DNA from: Armatimonas sp043757465
Lineage (GTDB): Bacteria; Armatimonadota; Armatimonadia; Armatimonadales; Armatimonadaceae
Direction of reading: 5' to 3'
Assembly (NCBI RefSeq): GCF_043757465.1
Contig: NZ_JAYVPL010000055.1
Span: 6,743-70,742 of the forward strand
Length of the DNA: 64,000 bases
In this document: one piece after another, positions 16,148 through 24,599 of the stretch
How the letters are laid out: each line of letters starts with the position of its first letter
How positions within the stretch are numbered: the stretch's first letter is position 1
Position numbers and translations under genes: made by a program
Notes under the pieces: model-generated
What the model saw: the letters and a program-made list of their open reading frames with translations, nothing else
Database searches by the model: none
Told to the model about the DNA's origin: nothing

Positions 16148-16856
16148 GGGTATAGTTTTTATTGTAATCCACCGTGATAGGATCGTCAGGGATAAATCCG
16201 TAGTCACTGGAGCGCATGGACTTGGCTTTTCGGTGCTTGGCATGGCCGTCGCAGAACAGCACGTTGCCGCCCTCCATGTGAACCGTCGTGTAGTTCTCCA
16301 GAGTACCGATCCCACGAGGAAAGTGCCACCAGGAGTAGGTTCCTGCGGCAGCACTGACCACACGGGGCCGCATGAAGGCGAAGTTGCGCTTGTTGAATAG
16401 CTCCTGGGTGTAGACGATGTCCGCGGGGTTGGGAATGACCGCGATGGTCGCTCCAATTACCGCAGCATTGCCCAGATAGCTTGTGCAGCTATCGGGGATG
16501 GTTGACGCGCTACATGCCTGTGTTCCCGTGACATCGGGCACCGACGGGCAGTAATAGATCCCTTTGTTTTTAGTGTAAGGAGTCAGGCATCCCAGAAAAT
16601 TAGGGGTCGTCGCTACCACCGCCGGGGAGTTGAAGTTCGCCACTCCATCGTTATAGGGAGGATTGGTCTCGTCGTAGTCCTGGGTGTACATCATCAGAGC
16701 CAGCCCCACTTGTTTGAGGTTAGAGAGACACGCCGTTGCGCGGGCTTTTTCACGGGCCTGGGCAAAGACGGGGAAAAGAATCGCGGCAAGAATCGCGATA
16801 ATCGCGATAACCACTAAAAGTTCGATGAGGGTAAAGGCTCGGTTGCGACTTCGCAT
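16137..16856 (-). CDS. Prepilin-like protein, DUF1559 type
   Basis: A 239-aa protein with a type IV pilin-like leader: a basic start MRSRNRA, the cleavage/methylation motif FTLIELLVVIAIIAIL, and the helix continuing FPVFAQAREKARATACLSNL. The C-terminal half carries the DUF1559 sequence GGNVLFCDGHAKHRKAKSM. Such proteins are strongly expanded in Armatimonadota and Planctomycetes and are probably minor pseudopilins or surface adhesins; the precise role is unknown. AAGGAGC lies 7 nt before the ATG. Its stop overlaps the GTG of PhyH by 11 nt, so it is translated with the glycan genes, perhaps for substrate capture. Confidence 0.92.
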   Translation of the reverse strand: MRSRNRAFTLIELLVVIAIIAILAAILFPVFAQAREKARATACLSNLKQVGLALMMYTQDYDETNPPYNDGVANFNSPAVVATTPNFLGCLTPYTKNKGIYYCPSVPDVTGTQACSASTIPDSCTSYLGNAAVIGATIAVIPNPADIVYTQELFNKRNFAFMRPRVVSAAAGTYSWWHFPRGIGTLENYTTVHMEGGNVLFCDGHAKHRKAKSMRSSDYGFIPDDPITVDYNKNYTRAF

Positions 16857-16919
16857 AAATAAAGCTCCTTAAACAGAGTGCGGTGAGAAAAGCATCTTGA
16901 CTGTCCCACTCTAACTATT

Positions 16920-17825
16920 TTAGAGGCTTTCCATCAGGGTTGGTTTATCCGCCGCAGACGATTTATTATCCAGTTCGCTCCCTCCCAACGTGCGCCACTT
17001 CGACGGTGGGAGCTGGAAGCGCTCGGTGAAGACGCGGCTAAAGGTGTAGATGCTCTCAAAGCCAATCGCCTCCCCCACTGCCGCAATGGTCATGTGGGTG
17101 CTACGGAGCAAGCGACAGGCACGCTCTAGTCGCCGCTCCATGAGGTAGGCCTGGGGGGAGACACCAATAAACCGGTGAAAGCTCCGCCGGAGGTGTGCGG
17201 GACTGACGGAAAACTGCGTGCAGAGCTGGACGGGAGTGATGGTCGGGTCTTTCTGAATAGCCCAGAGTGCCGGAACCAGCCACTCGGGAGCTCCGGTGAC
17301 CCGCAAGGGACGCTCTTGCTCGTGTACGCTCAGCGCACGCCAGCAAAGACCAAACACTGCACGGGCGAGCCCATCGCCAATCAACATCGCCTGCTCGTCA
17401 CGCGGCAAGCTGGTTGGTAAGTACCCAAGCCCATTATCCGGCCACTGTTGCGCTGCCTGCTGCATCCACAGACAGAGAAGCCCACGTGTCGTGGGGTCGG
17501 GGTGCCATTGAATCGAAGGATGAAGCAGAGGCAGGATATCCAGGCGACCAAAGAGTTGTGCCTCTAGCCCAATGGACCACCAGACAACACCTGTATCTGT
17601 GAGCAACCGTTCACGATCCACATTGCGGGGCAAGAGAAGAGCATCCCCAGCTTCTAAGACCCATCGCTTGCCATTTAAGACGGCCTGAAGCTGTCCCTTC
17701 TCCACAAACCAGACAGCACCAAACTCTTGGACTGTGGATGCGGTTTGCGTTCCAGGTTTCCAATCATGCCCATTTGCCCAGACTAAGCTTATGGTGACAT
17801 TATTGAGTAGCTCTTGTCCTAACAT
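16920..17825 (-). CDS. AraC-family transcriptional regulator
   Basis: A 301-aa protein. The N-terminal half is a cupin-like sensor (VQEFGAVWFVEKGQLQAVLN, VLEAGDALLLPRNVDRE). The C-terminus has two helix-turn-helix motifs: ITPVQLCTQFSVSPAHLRRS and MTIAAVGEAIGFESIYTFSR followed by VFTERFQLPPSKWR. The start ATG at 17825 is preceded by AGGAAAAC; any longer frame runs antisense-like through the upstream gene. It lies first-but-one in the glycan cluster, so it probably controls it. Its tail (SELDNKSSAADKPT) is encoded by DNA resembling the putative operator at 19738-19775. Confidence 0.92.
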   Translation of the reverse strand: MLGQELLNNVTISLVWANGHDWKPGTQTASTVQEFGAVWFVEKGQLQAVLNGKRWVLEAGDALLLPRNVDRERLLTDTGVVWWSIGLEAQLFGRLDILPLLHPSIQWHPDPTTRGLLCLWMQQAAQQWPDNGLGYLPTSLPRDEQAMLIGDGLARAVFGLCWRALSVHEQERPLRVTGAPEWLVPALWAIQKDPTITPVQLCTQFSVSPAHLRRSFHRFIGVSPQAYLMERRLERACRLLRSTHMTIAAVGEAIGFESIYTFSRVFTERFQLPPSKWRTLGGSELDNKSSAADKPTLMESL

Positions 17826-17836
17826 CGTTGTTTTCC

Positions 17837-17866
17837 TGCCCCCTGTCCCCCGCCCGGCGGGGGAGA
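17837..17866. repeat. GC-rich palindrome before the AraC gene
   Basis: CCCCCGCC-C-GGCGGGGG is a near-perfect palindrome directly between the stop of the membrane-protein gene and the ribosome-binding site of the AraC gene. It belongs with the repeats at 1606, 14712 and 63176, though the ACAAT tail is replaced by AGATTAT. It may attenuate or stabilise the transcript. Confidence 0.65.
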
Positions 17867-19714
17867 TTATGCCGGTAGAACCTGATAGGCAATTCCTGTC
17901 AGGACACCCATGATCACCCAGAAAACGGCGCTGAGCGCATCGCCAAGAATCAGCCCGAGGAAAAACGGGAGAGCAAGGCTGTAGGCTCCCATTCCCCCCA
18001 GGCGCAGAAGTAGCGTCTTCGCCAGCCAGCCCAGCAGCACTGAGAACCAGGCCATGTGCAGCCCGTAGACCGGCGCGGTGAGAAACCCAATCGGGTGTAG
18101 GCCCATCCCGAAGCGCACCCGGCAGAAAAGTAGCCCCGCCACAACAACAAAGCCGCCCAGCACGTGCCAGAGGTTGCTCACCGAGGGGCGCAAGGGCGAC
18201 GAGGCCGCGCTGGCGGCAAGCTGGAGCGGAATCTGCGGCCCCGTCCGAAAGGTCCACGACTCAAACGCCGCCGTCCCTCCGGAGAGATAGGGCAGGCGAA
18301 TCAGCGCGAAGCCCGCCACGAATACGGCCACGGCTAGAGTAAGTCCCGCGATCCCGAAGAACTTGCGCGGCGACAATCCCGTCTCCGAGGCCACCCGTGC
18401 GCCGCCTAAAAGCCCTGGTAGAAGCAGCTCGCGGGTGTTGTAGACAAAGCCGTACTCAGCCCGATAAAGCGTGTAGAGAGTGGGAGGCGCGACCGCGTTC
18501 ATCCCCAGAAGCGGCCCCAGCACATCGAATGTCGTGAAGGGCATCGCCATAAAGAGCACCCCCGCCTGACAAGTTGCCCACGAGACCGTGATCAGCGCCA
18601 GGAAGATCATGAGTAGCGATGCCAGAATCAGCGCGGGAGGAATCCCCGCCGCCCACTCCCAGAGCACGATGCCCGTCAGTGCGCCATAGAACGCCCGCCG
18701 CAGGAGAGTGTCAGTTTCCAGTGTGGTGCGCAGGTGCTGCCGTGCCCCCCAGAGAATCCAACCTACCAGCGCAAGCGCTCCCCCAAACGCCTGGAGCGAG
18801 TAAAACAGCCGGAAGCTAAAGCCGCTCAGCGAGGCGGGCTGATCCCAGTTCTGGTAGCCCGCGATAAGGCACTGTAGCTTGAAGAGCACAAAAAACAGCC
18901 AGAGCGAGAGCCCCACTTCGCCCGAGAGCAGGAAACCAATCCCCACCGCCAGCGGAAAGAGCGAGAGCTGAAGGGGCCCAATCTGGTTGAAAGGCGGCTC
19001 GGTGAAAAAGTCCATTGCATGGATTGTCGTGGTCAGCTCCGGGAGGGAGGGGTAGAGCTTATGGAATCCATTGAGGCCATGAAGCACCAGCGCCAGCCCT
19101 GCTCCCATCCAGAGCGCTGGGCTCCGCAAGAGGTGCGACTTTGGCTCCGTGAGCAAGAGCGGGAGCTGAACAAGGGGGAAGGCGAAGCGCTCGCTCTCGA
19201 TCCATTGCTTGCGCAAGAGCGCGGCCACACAGAATGTCAGCACAAAAAAGCAGAGAGCAAAGGCGCCCCAAGCCAGCAGCGGCAGAAACCAGGCGCTCCA
19301 AGGAACGTGCTCCAAGCCGCGTGGGTAGCCATTGAAGAACGCCTTCGCCGCCTCGGTATCAGGCATCTTGAGCCACTCGGGCATCGTCCCCCAGACCTTG
19401 CGCTCCCAGTCGTTGGTCGAGGTTGAAAAGTAAGCGGGAGCGGGGATATTGGGGATAAACGTCCGCATCATCCCCGAGCCTGGAATCCCACTGGCGAGCA
19501 GGGCCATGCTCCAAAGCGTTAGCTTTTCGGTGCGAGTGAGCCAGCGGATGGGCAAGGGCAGGAGCAGGAGCAAGAATGCCAAGGCCAACACGGGAAACTG
19601 GTTGCCCCCCACCGGGGATGCGAGGAGCTTGAAGTTGTTGTAGGGCGTGAAGAGGCAAAGCCCCACCACCAACAAGAGTCCCAGCCCAATCACCCGCTTG
19701 CGCATTGCCCTCAT
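17867..19714 (-). CDS. Polytopic membrane protein, DUF6785/DUF6784-like
   Basis: About 615 aa with a dozen or more hydrophobic segments, for example FPVLALAFLLLLLPLPIRWL and LLAWGAFALCFFVLTFCVAA. ESERFAFPLVQLPLLLTEP and GIPGSGMMRTFIPNIPAP are phrases I associate with the DUF6785/DUF6784 membrane family of Planctomycetes and Armatimonadota, perhaps a transporter; function is not established. I chose the ATG at 19714 (MRAMRKRVIG); a GTG at 19750 would add 12 residues overlapping the operator-like DNA. It heads the glycan cluster, divergent from recQ. Confidence 0.8.
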   Translation of the reverse strand: MRAMRKRVIGLGLLLVVGLCLFTPYNNFKLLASPVGGNQFPVLALAFLLLLLPLPIRWLTRTEKLTLWSMALLASGIPGSGMMRTFIPNIPAPAYFSTSTNDWERKVWGTMPEWLKMPDTEAAKAFFNGYPRGLEHVPWSAWFLPLLAWGAFALCFFVLTFCVAALLRKQWIESERFAFPLVQLPLLLTEPKSHLLRSPALWMGAGLALVLHGLNGFHKLYPSLPELTTTIHAMDFFTEPPFNQIGPLQLSLFPLAVGIGFLLSGEVGLSLWLFFVLFKLQCLIAGYQNWDQPASLSGFSFRLFYSLQAFGGALALVGWILWGARQHLRTTLETDTLLRRAFYGALTGIVLWEWAAGIPPALILASLLMIFLALITVSWATCQAGVLFMAMPFTTFDVLGPLLGMNAVAPPTLYTLYRAEYGFVYNTRELLLPGLLGGARVASETGLSPRKFFGIAGLTLAVAVFVAGFALIRLPYLSGGTAAFESWTFRTGPQIPLQLAASAASSPLRPSVSNLWHVLGGFVVVAGLLFCRVRFGMGLHPIGFLTAPVYGLHMAWFSVLLGWLAKTLLLRLGGMGAYSLALPFFLGLILGDALSAVFWVIMGVLTGIAYQVLPA

Positions 19715-19737
19715 TGTGCCTGAATTTTGGACGATTC

Positions 19738-19851
19738 GTTTATCCGCCACAGCGGAATCGTTATCCGATTCACTCTCAATTTTGCCCGAACCTTCCCTTG
19801 TGATACCCTCAAGGCATAAAAATACTTCGCGCTTTTTATAAGAATCGGATA
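19738..19851. promoter_or_regulatory. Operator-like repeats between the glycan cluster and recQ
   Basis: On the minus strand GGATAACGATTC and GGATAAACGAATC occur as imperfect direct repeats with a 21-bp period (about 19738-19766), the geometry of AraC-family half-sites. TATCCGATTC (19762-19771) is matched by its exact reverse complement GAATCGGATA at 19842-19851. A similar GGATAA...GGATAA segment occurs at about 16940-16980. The site is suited to regulate the glycan cluster and possibly recQ. Confidence 0.45.
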
Positions 19852-19872
19852 GCCTGAACCGTTATACAGGCG

Positions 19873-21792
19873 ATGAACACAAAACAACTTTTAGAGAAAT
19901 ACTTTGGCTTTTCCGAGTTCCGACCCGGCCAAGAACAAGTGGTGGAGACGCTTCTTGCGGGGCGCTCGGCGCTCGCGGTCTTTCCTACAGGGGGTGGCAA
20001 GTCGCTGTGCTACCAGCTCCCCGCACTGTGCTTTGACGGCGTCACGATTGTCGTCTCCCCCCTCATCGCTCTGATGAAAGATCAAATTGATTTCCTGACC
20101 GCGCGGGGCATTCCGGCGGCTCGGCTAGACTCCTCGCTGGGCCTCGACGAAGTACGGAGCATCGGGGATGGACTGGCAAGCGGGACACTGAAGCTGCTCT
20201 ATGTCTCGCCGGAGCGTTTTAATAATGAGCGCTTTTTGGGACAGCTCCAGCGCACCAAGATTTCCCTCTTTGCTATTGACGAAGCGCACTGCATCTCGGA
20301 GTGGGGGCATAACTTCCGCCCCGACTACCTAAAGCTCGCCGAGGCCGCAAGGCGCTACGGAGCCGAGCGCGTGCTGGCGCTGACGGCCACCGCGACTCCG
20401 CAAGTGGTCAAAGACATTCATGAGGCGTTTGGCATCACGCCCGATGATGGTATTGTCACGGGCTTCTACCGCCCCAACTTGGAGCTGGTGATAAGCCCCG
20501 TCACGGCCACAGAGCGCGATGGTGTGCTCTTGCGAGTCCTTAAGCAGCGCCCCCCGGGGCCATCCATTGTGTATGTCACGCTCCAGAAAACCGCCGAGCG
20601 CCTGGCCGCACTCGTGGGCGGGAGTGGACTTCCCGCCGAAGCCTATCACGCAGGGATGGAGAGTGAAGAGCGCAGCGCGGTTCAAGAGCGCTGGATGGCA
20701 TCGGATCGGGGGATCGTAGTGGCGACCATCGCATTTGGAATGGGGATTGACAAGAGCAATGTGCGCTATGTCTATCACTACAACCTCCCTAAGTCGCTGG
20801 AGAGCTACAGCCAGGAGATCGGGCGTGCGGGCCGCGACGGCGCAAACTCGGTGTGCCACATTCTAGCGTGCCTGGACGATGTTCCGACCCTAGAGAACTT
20901 TGTCTACGGCGATACGCCCACAAGAACCGCGCTTTTTTCGCTCCTCACAGATCTGCTCTCACATGGCCCCGAGTTCGATGTCGCGCTCTACGATCTCAGT
21001 ACCCGTCACGACATTCGTCAGCTTGTCCTCAAGACGATTCTGACCTACTTAGAACTCAACGGGGTTCTCCGACAGGGCACGCCGTTCTACGCCGCCTACG
21101 AGTTCCGCCCCCTTCCCAATCAGAACGCGGTCAGCATCGCCGCTGCTTTTCCCGAAGCGCACCGCAAGCTCATCACCGATGTTTTTCTCACCGCAAAACA
21201 CGGACGGCTCTGGTACAAACTCAACCCAGAAGAGGCCTCAGAATCCCTCACCGTGGAGCGCGGTCGCATTGTTCGCGTCCTGGAAGTGCTGGAAGAGCGC
21301 AGCCATATCGAGCTGCGCACCGCCGATGTGCGCCAGCGCTTCTTCCGGCTCAACCCCACCGACGATACCGAAGCCCTCACCGACGAGCTAGATGCCCGCT
21401 TTGTGCTACGCGAGAAAAACGAGCTGGTGCGGCTCTCTAAAGTTGTGAAACTCATCGGGCTGGGAAGCTGCCAGACCAACGCCCTCACGGCGTATTTTGG
21501 CGAGCGCCGTGCCACACCCTGTGGTCACTGCTCGTTCTGCCTCACCGGTGAGGCCCAGCGCCTCCTGGAGCCGATACCGCCCCGGCAAATCTCAGCAGCA
21601 CTCGCAACCGACGTCCAATCCCTGCGCACCACCTATCCTGAAGCCCTCGGTGAAGACAGGCAGCTAGCCCGTTTTCTGTGTGGCATCACCAGCCCCGCCG
21701 TCTCAAAGGCACGTTTAGGCCGCCATAAGTGCTTCGGTATCCTGGAAGACCATCCTTTTGGCACCGTCCTGGAGTGGCTAGAAAGCGGCTAG
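19873..21792 (+). CDS. recQ: RecQ-type ATP-dependent DNA helicase
   Basis: A 639-aa protein. Helicase motifs appear in order: FRPGQEQVV, Walker A FPTGGGKS (residues 37-44), VVSPLIALMKDQ, Walker B/DEAH AIDEAHCISEWGHNFRPDY, TATATP, IVATIAFGMGIDKSNVRYV and QEIGRAGRDG. Near residue 545 a zinc site is seen (SCQTNAL...PCGHCSFC). The C-terminus (about residues 575-639) is not an obvious HRDC domain but the short RQ-derivative tail seen in some RecQ proteins. It unwinds DNA 3'-5' in recombination and repair. The start MNTKQLLEKYFGF is the normal family start, with CAGG just upstream. Confidence 0.95.
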   Translation: MNTKQLLEKYFGFSEFRPGQEQVVETLLAGRSALAVFPTGGGKSLCYQLPALCFDGVTIVVSPLIALMKDQIDFLTARGIPAARLDSSLGLDEVRSIGDGLASGTLKLLYVSPERFNNERFLGQLQRTKISLFAIDEAHCISEWGHNFRPDYLKLAEAARRYGAERVLALTATATPQVVKDIHEAFGITPDDGIVTGFYRPNLELVISPVTATERDGVLLRVLKQRPPGPSIVYVTLQKTAERLAALVGGSGLPAEAYHAGMESEERSAVQERWMASDRGIVVATIAFGMGIDKSNVRYVYHYNLPKSLESYSQEIGRAGRDGANSVCHILACLDDVPTLENFVYGDTPTRTALFSLLTDLLSHGPEFDVALYDLSTRHDIRQLVLKTILTYLELNGVLRQGTPFYAAYEFRPLPNQNAVSIAAAFPEAHRKLITDVFLTAKHGRLWYKLNPEEASESLTVERGRIVRVLEVLEERSHIELRTADVRQRFFRLNPTDDTEALTDELDARFVLREKNELVRLSKVVKLIGLGSCQTNALTAYFGERRATPCGHCSFCLTGEAQRLLEPIPPRQISAALATDVQSLRTTYPEALGEDRQLARFLCGITSPAVSKARLGRHKCFGILEDHPFGTVLEWLESG

Positions 21793-21794
21793 GG

Positions 21795-21800
21795 TATACT
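21795..21800 (+). promoter_or_regulatory. -10-like TATACT nine bases before the DedA start
   Basis: TATACT ends 9 nt before the ATG at 21810, so a transcript from it would have almost no leader. It is one of at least eight such arrangements in the window (see findings). Confidence 0.4.
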
Positions 21801-21809
21801 GACCGCGTT

Positions 21810-22472
21810 ATGTCCCAGCTTTTAGAGATTCTCCGACACTTCCCTGAATGGCTCGATAAGATCATTGCCCAGTACGGGACACTTACCTATGCGATTCTTT
21901 TTGCCATTGTCTTTGTAGAAACCGGTGTGGTGATTTTCCCGTTTCTCCCCGGTGACTCGCTACTTTTTGCTGTGGGAGCAGTTGCAGCCCGGCCAGCATC
22001 GCCGCTGAACATTGCCTTGCTCTACCCTCTTTTTCTTGTAGCGGCGTTTTTAGGGGATAACTGCAACTACTGGCTAGGCAAGAAATTTGGGCGAAGTCTC
22101 TTCAATAATCCAAACTCAAAGCTCTTCAAGAAAGAAAACCTCTACAAAACAGAGGCGTTTTTTGCAAAATATGGCCCGAAGGCCATTATTCTGGCGCGAT
22201 TTGTGCCGATTGTCCGCACCTTCATGCCGTTTGTGGCCGGAATGGGAGCGATGACCTACGGGCGTTTCTTGCTCTTCTCCGTGACGGGCGCTGTGCTCTG
22301 GGTCGGACTGTGCGTGACGGCGGGTTATTTCTTTGGCAATATTTCCTTCGTCAAGAAAAACTTTGAGCTGGTGCTGATCGGAATTATTCTCATCTCCGTG
22401 CTCCCAATGGTTTTTGAGTTTTTACAGCATCGGAAACAAGCGGCCCTGGCGAAGGCACAGGAGCGCCGCTAA
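21810..22472 (+). CDS. DedA family membrane protein
   Basis: A 220-aa inner-membrane protein. Typical DedA features are FVETGVVIFPFLPGDSLLF, GDNCNYWLGKKFGRSLF and the basic/proline segment FFAKYGPKAIILARFVPIVR followed by TFMPFVAGMGAMTYGRFL. Members are undecaprenyl-phosphate or phospholipid flippases/transporters. The ATG at 21810 is chosen; the frame upstream overlaps recQ. No Shine-Dalgarno is evident, but a TATACT box lies nine bases upstream. Its last 83 nt overlap tail-to-tail with the WD40 gene. Confidence 0.93.
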   Translation: MSQLLEILRHFPEWLDKIIAQYGTLTYAILFAIVFVETGVVIFPFLPGDSLLFAVGAVAARPASPLNIALLYPLFLVAAFLGDNCNYWLGKKFGRSLFNNPNSKLFKKENLYKTEAFFAKYGPKAIILARFVPIVRTFMPFVAGMGAMTYGRFLLFSVTGAVLWVGLCVTAGYFFGNISFVKKNFELVLIGIILISVLPMVFEFLQHRKQAALAKAQERR

Positions 22473-23289
22473 GCGCATTCCAGCGGCGAACTGCTCCGGC
22501 AGAGTCGCCGGTTGCGAGAATCTTGCCGTCGGGGGAGATCGCGACACGTAGTAGCCAGCCCTCACTAGCTTTCCAGTGCTCCAAGACACGGTCGCTGTCG
22601 GCCTCAATAACGCGGACGATGCCCTCTTCGCCGCCCGTGTAGAGCCGTGTGCTGTCGGGCGAGAAGGCAACACTGAGTACACTGCCCTCAAAGCCTCGGA
22701 TAATTCGAATCAGCCGACCGATCCCAGGTTGCCAGAGGCGGACGGTTTTATCCGCACTTGCCGTGACGCAGCGCGGCGAGCGGGGCTGAAGCGCGAGCGC
22801 ATAAATGCGATCCGTGTGCAGGCTCAGTGTGCGCTTGAGTTTGCCCGTCGCAGCATCAAAGACACGCAGCGAGCCGTCGCTGCAGGCGGTGAAAACATCG
22901 GCTCCGTCGGTGGAGAAGGCGACATCCAACACAAGCCCGGCGTGGCCTTCGAGCTTCTGCGCTCCACAGTATGCCGTGCCATCGTGGCTGGCCGTGGGGA
23001 GTGTCTTGCCATCCGAGGAAAAGGCGAGGCCGACGATCAGGTCCGTGTGGAGCTTGCGTGTCTCGCGGAGCTTTCCCGAGGGCCAGTCCAGCAGGCAGAC
23101 CACGCCACTCTCTCCGGGCACTCCGCCGCCCACGGCGAGCTTTGTTCCCTCCGGTGTAAATGCCAGCGCATGCACCTGTGCAAGAGGAACCGGGAACGCT
23201 GTCACCCCGGCGGTGAGCTCGCCGTAACCGCCCCAGATCAGTGTCTTGCCATCCGGGGCAAAGCACAAGGCAGCAATCGGGGCTCTCAT
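22390..23289 (-). CDS. WD40-repeat beta-propeller protein
   Basis: A 299-aa protein made of about seven WD40 blades with repeating units such as VHALAFTPEGTKLAVGG, VLDVAFSTDGADVFTACSDG, and VLSVAFSPDSTRLYTGGEEG, many ending in W/F-x-x-x-S/T-G. No signal peptide, so its location is unclear. It is the last gene of the operon with DUF1501 and DUF1549/DUF1553, an arrangement common in Planctomycetes and related phyla. The start overlaps the DUF1501 stop by 4 nt. The final 27 residues lie antisense to dedA and are low-complexity. Confidence 0.88.
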   Translation of the reverse strand: MRAPIAALCFAPDGKTLIWGGYGELTAGVTAFPVPLAQVHALAFTPEGTKLAVGGGVPGESGVVCLLDWPSGKLRETRKLHTDLIVGLAFSSDGKTLPTASHDGTAYCGAQKLEGHAGLVLDVAFSTDGADVFTACSDGSLRVFDAATGKLKRTLSLHTDRIYALALQPRSPRCVTASADKTVRLWQPGIGRLIRIIRGFEGSVLSVAFSPDSTRLYTGGEEGIVRVIEADSDRVLEHWKASEGWLLRVAISPDGKILATGDSAGAVRRWNALSGAPVPSPGPLVSDAVKTQKPLGARR

Positions 23290-24599
23290 ACGAGCTCTTT
23301 GAGCATGATACCGTCGTTGATGAGCCGTAGAGGGCGACCATCGGGATGGTGGTACTCCGTTGCGGGATCTATCCCGAGGAGCGTGAGAATACTGGCCGAG
23401 AGATCCTCGGGACGAACCGGGCGCTCGGTAGGCGACTCGCCGCTAGCATCGGTCTTTCCAATCACCTGCCCGCCGCGCACACCGCCGCCTGCCAGACAAG
23501 CAAACCCAGCACGGGGCCAGTGATCCCGCCCGCCCAGTGCATTGAGCTTCGGGGTTCGGCCAAACTCCCCCATCAGGACAACCAGAGTGTTTTCGAGCAG
23601 GCCGCGCTCCGAAAGATCCGTGAGCAGCGCGGCGTAGGCCCGGTCTAGTGCGGGAAGCTTCCCGCTGCCTGGAAAAAGCGCGTCGGGGAGAGTCTTGGCG
23701 ATATTCTGGTGTGTGTCCCAGCCACTGTCCACCACGGTAATAAAACGCGCCCCCGCCTCCACCAGTCGCCGCGCCGTCAGGCAGGCAGTGCCGAGCTTAC
23801 TTCGTCCGTAGCGCTCGTGCAAGCTTGCGGGCTCACGCGCAAGATCAAACGCGGCTTTGGCCTCCGGTGCGGCCAGAAGACGGTACGCTTGCTCGTAGGC
23901 GGCATCGCGACTCTGGGTGGCTGCGTTTGCCTCCACAGTCTGGGAGAAGCGATCCAGTTGCTCTAAAATCGCCCGTCGCTCACCCAGACGCTCCAGTGTC
24001 AGGCCCTCAGGCAGCGCCAGATCTCGGGCTTGAGCAGGATCTCTCCCCACAGCGAACGGACCAAATGCCCCTGAAAGATACCCGGGGCCCAGTGCGGAAG
24101 TTGCTTCGGGGAGCACTACATAGGGTGGCAGCGCGGCACGATTCCCCCTCTCTTTCGCGACAATGCTCCCGAGGCTCGGATAGGCGAGCGCGGGGTTGGG
24201 CCGGTGGCCCGTGAGAAGAAAATGGCTACCCGTGTCGTGGTTGCCCAGCTCGTGGGTGAGTGAGCGGATCAGCGCGACTTTATCGAGCACTTGCGCCGTG
24301 CGGGGCAGGTGCTCCGAGAGTGCAATCCCTGGAATGCGGGTAGAGATCGTCGAAAACGGCCCCCGCACCTCGCTGGGTGCATCGGGCTTAGGATCGAACG
24401 TGTCCAGGTGCGATGGGCCACCGTCCAGCCAGATCAGAATACAAGACTTCCCCCCCAGCCCCCGTCCAACGGAGGAGGCGGCACTAGCCCGCAGAGCATC
24501 CCCAAGCGTCAACCCAAGCGCACTGAGCGCCCCGACGGTTAAGAACTCGCGACGATTGACTCCATCACAGCGCAGGGTTGGTTTAGTGTGCATACGCAA
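23286..24599 (-). CDS. DUF1501 family protein, Tat-exported
   Basis: A 437-aa protein. It starts with a twin-arginine signal, NRREFLTVGALSALGLTLGD, so it is probably exported folded. SCILIWLDGGPSHLDTFDPK, HELGNHDTGSHFLLTGHRP, FITVVDSGWDTHQN and LMGEFGRTPKLNALGGRDHW are hallmark segments of the alkaline-phosphatase-like/sulfatase-related DUF1501 family. The biochemical role is unknown; it is nearly always paired with a DUF1549/DUF1553 protein, as here (17-nt overlap upstream). A short insert-like SVGRGLGGKS precedes the first motif. Confidence 0.93.
   Translation of the reverse strand: MRMHTKPTLRCDGVNRREFLTVGALSALGLTLGDALRASAASSVGRGLGGKSCILIWLDGGPSHLDTFDPKPDAPSEVRGPFSTISTRIPGIALSEHLPRTAQVLDKVALIRSLTHELGNHDTGSHFLLTGHRPNPALAYPSLGSIVAKERGNRAALPPYVVLPEATSALGPGYLSGAFGPFAVGRDPAQARDLALPEGLTLERLGERRAILEQLDRFSQTVEANAATQSRDAAYEQAYRLLAAPEAKAAFDLAREPASLHERYGRSKLGTACLTARRLVEAGARFITVVDSGWDTHQNIAKTLPDALFPGSGKLPALDRAYAALLTDLSERGLLENTLVVLMGEFGRTPKLNALGGRDHWPRAGFACLAGGGVRGGQVIGKTDASGESPTERPVRPEDLSASILTLLGIDPATEYHHPDGRPLRLINDGIMLKELV

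Noticed and set aside
16148..16456. N-terminal extension of the PhyH protein
   Set aside because: Ser/Thr/Arg-rich out-of-frame reading of the prepilin gene; the GTG at 16147 gives a normal family N-terminus.
17826..18257. N-terminal extension of the AraC regulator to 18257
   Set aside because: It is antisense-like Gly/Ala/Arg-rich sequence overlapping the membrane-protein gene; the ATG at 17825 has AGGAAAAC and a normal family start.
20329..20859. Minus-strand frame of 176 codons in recQ
   Set aside because: Antisense shadow of highly conserved helicase motifs.
24440..24485. C-rich stretch in the DUF1501 gene as another in-frame repeat copy
   Set aside because: Only loosely similar (no GGACAAT tail, no palindrome); SVGRGLGGKS may be an ordinary family variation.
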